A stretch of DNA of 64,000 nucleotides from Methyloceanibacter sp. wino2 (GTDB taxonomy: Bacteria; Pseudomonadota; Alphaproteobacteria; Rhizobiales; Methyloligellaceae): positions 2,648,501 through 2,712,500 of the forward strand of contig NZ_CP028960.1 in the NCBI RefSeq assembly GCF_003071365.1, given 5' to 3'. Below the pieces are notes generated by a model. That model saw only the letters and a list, made by a program, of their open reading frames with translations. It had not been told where the DNA came from and did no database searches. This document shows positions 58,250 to 64,000 of this stretch, one piece after another (positions within the stretch are counted from its first letter, which is position 1; the number at the start of each line of letters is the position of its first letter). The translations under genes were made by a program, and so were the position numbers.

Positions 58250-58315
58250 CTTGAGTTCAAGATGCCGGGGCCTGCAAGCCTCCTTCTACGTGTGTTGGTC
58301 GCTGTCGGGAGAGTC

Positions 58316-60406
58316 CTAGACGCGATCTGTCAGCTTCAGCGCGAAGGCATATGACAGCGCGACTTCCTTCAGGCGGTCGAAGCGGCCGGACGCGCCGGCG
58401 TGGCCGGCCTCCATGTTCGTCTTCAGGAGGATGAGATTGTTGCCGGTGCCGGTCTCGCGCAGTTTGGCGATCCACTTGGCCGGTTCCCAATAGGTCACGC
58501 GCGGATCGGTGAGGCCGGCGAGCGCGAGGATGTTGGGATAGGCTTGCGCACTCACATTGTCGTAGGGCGAGTAGGCGGCGATGGTCTTGTAGTCCTCGGC
58601 GCTCTCGATCGGGTTGCCCCATTCGGGCCATTCGGGCGGGGTGAGCGGCAGGCTTGCGTCGAGCATGGTCGTTAGCACGTCCACGAACGGCACCTCGGCT
58701 ATGATGCCGAGGAACAGGTCCGGCGCCATGTTGGCGATCGCGCCCATGAGCATGCCGCCCGCGCTGCCGCCTTGGGCCACGATGCGCCCTCGTGACGTGA
58801 ACTTCTCCGCCGCGAGATATTCGCCTGCGGCGATGAAATCCGTGAAGGTGTTCGTCTTCTTGGCGCGCTTGCCGTTCTTGTACCAGGCGAAGCCCTTGTC
58901 CTTGCCGCCGCGGATATGCGCGATGGCATAGACGAAGCCACGGTCGACGAGGCTCAGCGCATTCGTCATGAAGCTCGCCGGAATGGTGATGCCGTAAGAG
59001 CCATAGCCGTAGAGAAGCAGCGGCGCTGTGCCGTCGAGCTTCGTGTCCTTCCGGTAGAGCAGGGTGACGGGCACGGTCTCGCCGTCCTTCGCCGGGGCGA
59101 AGACGCGGCGCGTGACGTATTGGCTCGGGTCGTGGCCGCTCGGGATCTCTTGCGTCTTACGCAAGGTCCGCTCGCGCGTCGCCATGTCGTAGTCGTAGGT
59201 CTGCGAGGGCGTCGTCATGGACGAATAGGTGAAGCGCAAGGTCGTCGTGTCGTACTCGTAGCCCGCGCTCATGCCGAGCGCGTAGGCCTCTTCGTCGAAG
59301 GCGATCTCGTGCTCTTCGCCGTCCGCGAAACGGCGAATGACGATGCGCGGTAAGCCGTTCTCGCGTTCGAGCCGCACGAGGAAGTCCTTGAAGGCGATGA
59401 TGTCGAGGATCAGCCGTCCGGGCCGGTGCGGTTCGATCTCGGTCCAGTTGGCGGGCGAGGGGTTGTCGGCGGGCGCTTCGACGATGCGGAAATCTTCCGC
59501 GCCGCCGGAATTGGTCAGGATGATCAGCCGGCCTTCGTGGTGGCACACAGAGTATTCGTGCTCGGCTTCTCTCGGCGCAACGAGACGGGGCTCTGCGTAC
59601 GGGTCGGCCGCATCGATCAGGCTGACTTCGGTGGTCTCGTGGTCATGGGTGCCGAGCAGAAGGTACTTGCCGTCCTGGGTCAGGCTGATGTCGAGGAACA
59701 GGCCCGGATCGGTTTGATCGTGGACCAAGCGGTCCTCGCCCGTATCGCCGATCTTGTGCGCGAAGAGCTTGCGCGGCCGGTGTTCCTCGTCGAGCCACAC
59801 ATAGAGCAGCGTCTCGCTGTCCATGGCCCATTCAAGGCCGCCGCAGGCATCCGTGATCGCTTCCTCAACGACCGCGCCGGTCTCTGCGTCGATTATTTTG
59901 GCGGTGAAATATTCAGAGCCTTTGGTGTCTACCGCGTAAGCGATGCGTTTGTGGTCGGGGCTGTGCGCCACCTGAGCGATGCGGAAATAGGCGTGGCCCT
60001 CGGCTAGTGCGTTGCCGTCGATCAGGATCGTCTCCTCGCCGCCGCCGCGCGGGCGCCGGCAGAACAGCGGCTGCTGCCCGCCCGTGATGAAGCGGGTGTA
60101 GTAGTCGAACGGTCCGTCGGGGGCCGGCACCGATGAATCGTCTTCCTTGATCCGGCCCTTCATCTCCGCGAACAGCGCTTCTTGAAGCGCCTCCGTATCC
60201 CCCATCGCGGCCTTCGTGTAGGCGTTTTCCGCCTCCAAATGCGCGCGGATATCTCGGGGGAGAACGGCAGGGTCGCGCATCACGGCCTGCCAGTTGTCGG
60301 CTCGGAGCCAGGCGTAGTCGTCTTCGCGATCGATGCCGTGATGGTGCGACTGGGAGGAGCGGCGCGGGGCTACGGGGCCGCGCGCCGGAAGATCGGGTTT
60401 GTTCAT
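58316..60406 (-). CDS. ptrB: Oligopeptidase B, S9 serine peptidase
   Basis: The 696-aa enzyme has a seven-blade propeller and a C-terminal hydrolase. The nucleophile Ser is in AQGGSAGGMLMGA (about 545), the Asp in LALAGLTDPRV and the His in MEAGHAGASGRFD. It cleaves after Arg and Lys in short peptides in the cytoplasm. It lies after msrB on the same strand with an 82-base gap holding a hairpin. Confidence 0.93.
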   Translation of the reverse strand: MNKPDLPARGPVAPRRSSQSHHHGIDREDDYAWLRADNWQAVMRDPAVLPRDIRAHLEAENAYTKAAMGDTEALQEALFAEMKGRIKEDDSSVPAPDGPFDYYTRFITGGQQPLFCRRPRGGGEETILIDGNALAEGHAYFRIAQVAHSPDHKRIAYAVDTKGSEYFTAKIIDAETGAVVEEAITDACGGLEWAMDSETLLYVWLDEEHRPRKLFAHKIGDTGEDRLVHDQTDPGLFLDISLTQDGKYLLLGTHDHETTEVSLIDAADPYAEPRLVAPREAEHEYSVCHHEGRLIILTNSGGAEDFRIVEAPADNPSPANWTEIEPHRPGRLILDIIAFKDFLVRLERENGLPRIVIRRFADGEEHEIAFDEEAYALGMSAGYEYDTTTLRFTYSSMTTPSQTYDYDMATRERTLRKTQEIPSGHDPSQYVTRRVFAPAKDGETVPVTLLYRKDTKLDGTAPLLLYGYGSYGITIPASFMTNALSLVDRGFVYAIAHIRGGKDKGFAWYKNGKRAKKTNTFTDFIAAGEYLAAEKFTSRGRIVAQGGSAGGMLMGAIANMAPDLFLGIIAEVPFVDVLTTMLDASLPLTPPEWPEWGNPIESAEDYKTIAAYSPYDNVSAQAYPNILALAGLTDPRVTYWEPAKWIAKLRETGTGNNLILLKTNMEAGHAGASGRFDRLKEVALSYAFALKLTDRV

Positions 60407-60448
60407 TCGTGAGGCCTAGTTGAGGCGTAATAGGACCATGGTTGAGCA

Positions 60449-60478
60449 TGGGATGGGCCTCAATATGGAGCCATCCCA
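60449..60478 (-). other. Hairpin between msrB and ptrB
   Basis: TGGGATGG/CCATCCCA arms (60449-60456 and 60471-60478) with a 14-base loop lie 10 bases after the msrB stop. It lacks a T-run, so it may be a weak terminator or a processing site. Confidence 0.4.
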
Positions 60479-60488
60479 CGCTCGGAGA

Positions 60489-60944
60489 CTAGCCCGACGT
60501 GTTGCCGTCCGCGCCGCCGCTGTCAAGGTCACCGGTGTCAAGGTCGAGGGCACAGCCGTTGATGCAGTAGCGCAGGCCGGTATCCCCCGGTCCGTCCGGG
60601 AACACGTGCCCGAGATGGGCTTCGCAATTGGCGCAGCGGACCTCGACACGGCGCATGCCGTAGCTGCTGTCCTCGTGTTTCGTCACGGTTTCGGCGGCGG
60701 CCACATCGGTGAAGCTCGGCCAGCCCGTGCCGGAATCGAACTTGGTGTCCGAGCTGAACAGGGCCGCCCCGCAACCGGCACAGCGATACATGCCGGTGCG
60801 CTTCTCCTGGTGATAGGGATGGCTGAAGGCGCGCTCCGTCCCATGCTCGCGCATCACATGGAACTGCTCCGGTGTGAGCTGCTCGCGCCAGTCGCCCTTC
60901 GTTGCCGGGATCGGGGTGCCTGTCTTCTTGTGCGTGGTGTTCAT
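60489..60944 (-). CDS. msrB: Peptide-methionine (R)-S-oxide reductase
   Basis: The 151-aa enzyme repairs methionine R-sulfoxide. Zinc Cys pairs are CAGC (about residues 55-58) and CANC in [15 protein letters not shown]; the catalytic Cys is in [11 protein letters not shown], with an additional Cys four residues later, which is unusual. SGTGWPSF is present. It is cytoplasmic, as it has no signal peptide. Confidence 0.93.
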   Translation of the reverse strand: MNTTHKKTGTPIPATKGDWREQLTPEQFHVMREHGTERAFSHPYHQEKRTGMYRCAGCGAALFSSDTKFDSGTGWPSFTDVAAAETVTKHEDSSYGMRRVEVRCANCEAHLGHVFPDGPGDTGLRYCINGCALDLDTGDLDSGGADGNTSG

Positions 60945-61397
60945 GGCTTACCTTCTATCCGTCGTCTTGGTGTTCACTACAGAATATAGGATGCCCCTGT
61001 CAGGTCCCTAAGCGGTGTCACGCAAGCTTGATCCAGCAACGTACAACCGTGATCTCGCTTCTGCTCGGTAAACGAGAGATTTCCGGCAATGCAGATAAAC
61101 TCTGCGATGTTTCAACGCAGAGAAAATCGAGAACCAACAGAGCCCACGTCCGTTTTCCACAGTCTTCGCGAGCAGAAGTGCGTTGCGATTCCGTCGCAGG
61201 GTGCTATACGAAGCAAATTGATGGAACTAAACGTACTCAAAGGCTGTTAGTTTCCAAAGTTCGATAGTTTCAAGCCACAAAAACGGCGCAATTTGATGAC
61301 TTTCAAGGGCGCTAGATTATGTGGAATGCGAATTGAGTCGCTGAATCGCCGTTTCCAGCGTTCGAATAGAAACGCTCGCGGCTAAAGGAGCCAAATC
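60945..61397 (+). promoter_or_regulatory. Upstream region of mucR
   Basis: No gene was seen in this stretch. It is AT-rich compared with the surroundings, as expected for MucR-type regulation. A candidate promoter is TTGATG-16-GATTAT (61293-61320), 78 bases before the start. A stem AGCGTT/AACGCT (61357-61362 and 61371-61376) is in the leader, and AAAGGAGCC precedes the ATG. Confidence 0.45.
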
Positions 61398-61805
61398 ATG
61401 GACGCAGTGGTGGAAAAGGACGAGCTTGTTGAACTGACGGCTGAGATCGTTTCGGCCTATGTCACCAACAACACTGTTGTGGCCACGGATCTGCCGGCCC
61501 TGATCAACAACGTATTCGACGCGCTGAAGAAGGCCTCCAGTACCGGTGCGCAGCCGGCCAAGGAAGAGCTTCGGCCCGCGGTTCCGGTCAAGAAGTCCGT
61601 GACGTCCGAATACATCATCTGCTTGGAGGACGGCAAAAAGTTCAAGTCGCTCAAGCGCCATCTGCGGACTCATTACGACTTGTCGCCGGAAGAGTACCGC
61701 GAGAAGTGGGGCCTGCCGCACGACTACCCGATGGTTGCGCCGAACTACGCCGCGGCCCGGTCGGATCTTGCGAAGCGCATGGGTCTCGGACAGCGCCGCC
61801 GCTAA
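61398..61805 (+). CDS. mucR: MucR/Ros family zinc-finger transcriptional regulator
   Basis: The 135-aa protein has a single zinc-finger domain in YIICLEDGKKFKSLKRHLRTHYD followed by SPEEYREKWGLP (YREKWGLP is the family hallmark). The second Cys of Ros is Asp here (C..D..H..H), as in MucR variants. The N-terminal 60 residues form an oligomerising domain. MucR proteins are global regulators that bind AT-rich DNA, controlling surface polysaccharide and cell-cycle genes. Confidence 0.92.
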   Translation: MDAVVEKDELVELTAEIVSAYVTNNTVVATDLPALINNVFDALKKASSTGAQPAKEELRPAVPVKKSVTSEYIICLEDGKKFKSLKRHLRTHYDLSPEEYREKWGLPHDYPMVAPNYAAARSDLAKRMGLGQRRR

Positions 61806-61834
61806 GGCACGCGCAAGCGGGCGCTGGCCCGCTC

Positions 61835-61871
61835 ACGGACACCGCATTTTGGGCTGCGTGTCCGTCATTTT
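61835..61871 (+). terminator. Terminator of mucR
   Basis: ACGGACA/TGTCCGT arms (61835-61841 and 61859-61865) with an inner CGCA/TGCG stem and one bulged C are followed by CATTTT. A smaller stem AGCGGGC/GCCCGCT (61816-61833) lies just before. Confidence 0.7.
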
Positions 61872-62065
61872 CACCACCATCGTTGGTGCCGGCATCCGGC
61901 GGTCAGACTGCACCGCCTGGCTGCAAGCGCAATATCCGGTGTGCGCTTGCCGTATCGACACAACCCCTTGTGATATCAGGCAAAACTTCGCACCTCTCTT
62001 GAATGTGACGGCGTGAAACCCCCATAGTCGGGGTGCGGGCCGATTCGATTTTGCGAGGGGATGTG

Positions 62066-62596
62066 ATGCTGTCCGATTGCGCCTTCAGGGCACAGTTGGC
62101 GCTGCCGGAACAGCGTGTGCTTTTCGACTACTGGAGCGACATCGCTCGTGGGCGACCGATGCCGGCCCGCGCGGATTTTGATCCGCTCAAGTTCCCCGAA
62201 CTCCTCCCGAATCTCGGTTTGATCGACTTGCGCGATGGTTTCGAACGCGGCCATTTCCGCTTGGCGGGCACGCGCTTGCGGGAGATCTACGGACGCGAGA
62301 TCACGGGTCTGACTCTGCCGGAGGTGTTCTCGGGCCGCCGCGCCGAGCCGTGGCACGCTGTTCATTCGAGGATCGCGACGGAAGCCGTATGCGCCCAAGG
62401 CATTGCCCATGGCCCCGCCGAGGGCCGGGATCATGTGGTGCTATACTGGCTGCGGTTACCGTTCTCCGATGACGGCATCCGGGTCGATCGCATCCTCTGC
62501 CATGACACCCGGTGTCCCGACACGGAGGCCGACCAAACCGCTGAATTCACGGCCTATTGCTCCGGCCAGCACGGACCTGCGGCCCTGCGCGCGTAG
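62066..62596 (+). CDS. PAS_5 domain-containing protein
   Basis: The 176-aa protein matches the PAS_5 (PF07310) family of alphaproteobacteria: LPEQRVLFDYWSDIARGRP, DFDPLKFPELLPNLGLIDL and FRLAGTRLREIYGREITG. There is no kinase or output domain, so it is a stand-alone sensor protein. GAGGGGATGTG precedes the ATG at 62066. It follows mucR in the same direction after a terminator. Confidence 0.83.
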   Translation: MLSDCAFRAQLALPEQRVLFDYWSDIARGRPMPARADFDPLKFPELLPNLGLIDLRDGFERGHFRLAGTRLREIYGREITGLTLPEVFSGRRAEPWHAVHSRIATEAVCAQGIAHGPAEGRDHVVLYWLRLPFSDDGIRVDRILCHDTRCPDTEADQTAEFTAYCSGQHGPAALRA

Positions 62597-62714
62597 CGTC
62601 CCGGCTTCAACGCAGGCCGTTCCTCCGAGGCCGGGTGGTTCGCGGGAACAAGGGCTCTTTCAGCGCGTTCCCGGGCAGCTTCTCTATCCCCGTCATTGCG
62701 TTCGCTCTTAGAGT

Positions 62715-62736
62715 ATATAGGACAGTATTCCTATAT
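62715..62736. promoter_or_regulatory. Perfect 8-6-8 palindrome before the DnaA-like gene
   Basis: ATATAGGA and TCCTATAT arms are separated by CAGTAT. It ends 21 bases before the start codon at 62758 and overlaps the only AT-rich sequence there, so it is likely an operator on the promoter of the DnaA-like/DUF6456 pair. Confidence 0.6.
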
Positions 62737-62757
62737 CGAGTTCTGAGGAGCGAGTTC

Positions 62758-63147
62758 ATGTGTGCGTTGGGGAGTGAGCGGTTTCAGGATACGCGGGAGC
62801 GGATTGGGCAGTGCCATGGCGCTCGGGGTGCGCTGCGCCAGGTCATCGATCCTGCCGTGGCGCTGGTGTTCGAGGTCGACCCAATGGAGCTTGGCGCCGC
62901 GACACGCCGGTCCCCGCGGGCGGCGTTCGCCCGCCAGGTGGCCATGTATCTCACGCATGTCGTCTGCGGGTTGAGCATGACGGAAGTGGGAGCGCTCTTC
63001 TCGCGCGACCGGACGACGGTTGCCCATGCCTGCGAGGTCGTCGAGGACCGGCGCGACGACCCCGAACTGGACGGCCGCGTTGAACGGCTCGAATGCGCCA
63101 TCGCGGCGGTGATCGGGGCGCTCTCGTGGCGCGGGAGGGGCCAGTGA
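62758..63147 (+). CDS. DnaA domain IV-like helix-turn-helix protein
   Basis: The 129-aa protein has MYLTHVVCGLSMTEVGALF followed by SRDRTTVAHACEVVED, which is the DNA-binding signature of DnaA domain IV (RDHTTV.HA). It lacks the AAA+ domains, so it cannot hydrolyse ATP or open the origin itself. It could compete with DnaA for DnaA boxes, or regulate other promoters. GAGGAG lies 8 bases before the ATG. The stop overlaps the next gene (GTGA). Confidence 0.82.
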   Translation: MCALGSERFQDTRERIGQCHGARGALRQVIDPAVALVFEVDPMELGAATRRSPRAAFARQVAMYLTHVVCGLSMTEVGALFSRDRTTVAHACEVVEDRRDDPELDGRVERLECAIAAVIGALSWRGRGQ

Positions 63148-64000
63148 GCGCGCGGCGCTTGCGCGGGCCGGACACGGCGACTGCCACGTCAAACAGACGG
63201 CTCTTGCAGCGCCTCGCCGGCGGTGCGGTGCTCGTCGAAGACGACAAGGGAGGCTTCGCTCTGAGGGAGGCGGGCCGCATCGTCTTCAAATCCGTGGACC
63301 GTGATGTGGTCATGGCGTGCCTCGCTGCCGACCTCCTGGAGCGCACCGATCGCGGCTTGGTACTGAGCGACGCGGGTCACGCGCGTGTCCGGCGAAGCGG
63401 TGCCGAAGGTCTAGAGCCGTTCCGGGCGCAGCATGAACGCCGAAGCCAAGACGTACGTGAGGTCGGCGGCATCCGTCAGCCGGTACTCTTGAACGACGGC
63501 GAAAGTCCGCTGGGGTGGCTTCGCAGCCGGAAGGATCGTGCCGGTCGGCCACTGATCGGCCAGGAGCAATTCGAAGCCGGGGAGCGTTTACGGGCGGACT
63601 ATTGGTTTGCACAGATGAACCCGCGCGTGACGGCCAATTGGTCCTCGGTGGAGCCTGCGAGCCGTTCTCGGCGCGGGGCACCAGCTGACCCGGCGGCGCT
63701 TCGCGATGAGGTCCTGGCGGCAAAAGAGCGGGCCATGCGCGCGCTGGCCGCCGTGGGCCCCGAGATCTCCGGTGTTCTCGTCGATATTTGTTGCGAGCTG
63801 AAGGGGCTCGAGGAGGCCGAGAAGGAGAATGGCTGGCCGCAGCGCGCCGGCAAGGTGGTGCTCCAGATCGCCCTCACACGTCTGGCGAAGCACTACGGTC
63901 TCATCGCCGATGGCAATGACCGCAAACGCAAGCTCCGGAAATGGGGTCGGCCCGGCTATCGGCCGCGCATCGACGGCGGTGCAGACGGGGCCGATCAGGC
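63144..64000 (+). CDS. DUF6456 domain-containing protein, cut by the window end
   Basis: An open frame starts at GTG 63144 in a 4-base overlap with the previous stop and runs 285 codons to the window end with no stop. LNDGESPLGWLRSRKDRAGR and EAGERLRADYWFAQMNPRVT fit DUF6456, and AGKVVLQIALTRLAKHYGL is a helical core. The N-terminal 100 residues are Arg-rich and may be DNA-binding. The coupling to the DnaA-like protein is the best clue to its role. Confidence 0.82.
   Translation, partial: MSARRLRGPDTATATSNRRLLQRLAGGAVLVEDDKGGFALREAGRIVFKSVDRDVVMACLAADLLERTDRGLVLSDAGHARVRRSGAEGLEPFRAQHERRSQDVREVGGIRQPVLLNDGESPLGWLRSRKDRAGRPLIGQEQFEAGERLRADYWFAQMNPRVTANWSSVEPASRSRRGAPADPAALRDEVLAAKERAMRALAAVGPEISGVLVDICCELKGLEEAEKENGWPQRAGKVVLQIALTRLAKHYGLIADGNDRKRKLRKWGRPGYRPRIDGGADGADQ

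Overview
The window is GC-rich (roughly 60-65 % by eye), densely coded DNA from an alphaproteobacterium. Gene content points to Hyphomicrobiales, most likely a methylotroph of the Methyloceanibacter/Hyphomicrobium type. Markers for this are a gamma-glutamylmethylamide/N-methylglutamate-type operon, a MucR/Ros regulator, a TIGR03808-type Tat-exported repeat protein, a phasin, methylmalonyl-CoA mutase with MeaB, an ELM1-like protein, and a DnaA-domain-IV-like/DUF6456 pair. The genus is inference; no rRNA or tRNA was seen. No insertion sequence, prophage or CRISPR array was recognised, so this looks like core chromosome.

Layout. 1-9031: a nitrogen/methylamine block, gmaS-mgsA-mgsB-mgsC, an unrecognised 132-aa protein, an APC permease and a terminator, followed by an Amt channel with a 70-aa single-span membrane protein. 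9151-17333: an outer-membrane barrel, RNase T2, M20 peptidase, cold-shock protein, RlpA, a DUF3072 protein, an MltB-type transglycosylase, DoxX and a 39-aa lipoprotein. 17716-24214: uvrB, a secreted protein, a ferritin-like pair (one subunit fused to a 2Fe-2S ferredoxin), an FNT channel and a DUF4239 protein. 24587-31898: a long histone-H1-like ARK-repeat protein, an SRPBCC protein, small membrane proteins, aspartate aminotransferase, a TOBE protein, an alpha/beta hydrolase, a VOC protein and a Cys-rich secreted protein. 32102-39740: an EF-G paralogue, a class V aminotransferase, a TPR-hydrolase, a coupled transglycosylase/nuclease operon and a phasin. 39959-46500: OPT transporter, trxB, ELM1, an Lrp regulator, a Tat beta-helix protein and pyroglutamyl peptidase. 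46585-51606: meaB and both mutase subunits. 51793-60944: HerA-like ATPase, ABC-F, a lipoprotein, sodB, an isochorismatase, DUF599, oligopeptidase B and msrB. 61398-64000: mucR, a PAS protein, and the DnaA-like/DUF6456 pair, the last cut by the window end.

How genes work together. The first block would ligate methylamine to glutamate and transfer the methylamine moiety to make N-methylglutamate, with transporters beside it; N-methylglutamate dehydrogenase is not in the window. The mutase/MeaB operon fits the ethylmalonyl-CoA or propionate route. SodB, MsrB, TrxB and the ferritin pair are redox and iron housekeeping.

Most unusual items: the ferredoxin-fused ferritin-like subunit that has lost half of its di-iron ligands beside an intact paralogue; the Amt plus mini-membrane-protein pair; the unrecognised protein in the methylamine operon, whose stop codon sits in a hairpin loop; the ARK-repeat protein; and a perfect 8-6-8 palindrome just upstream of the DnaA-like/DUF6456 pair.
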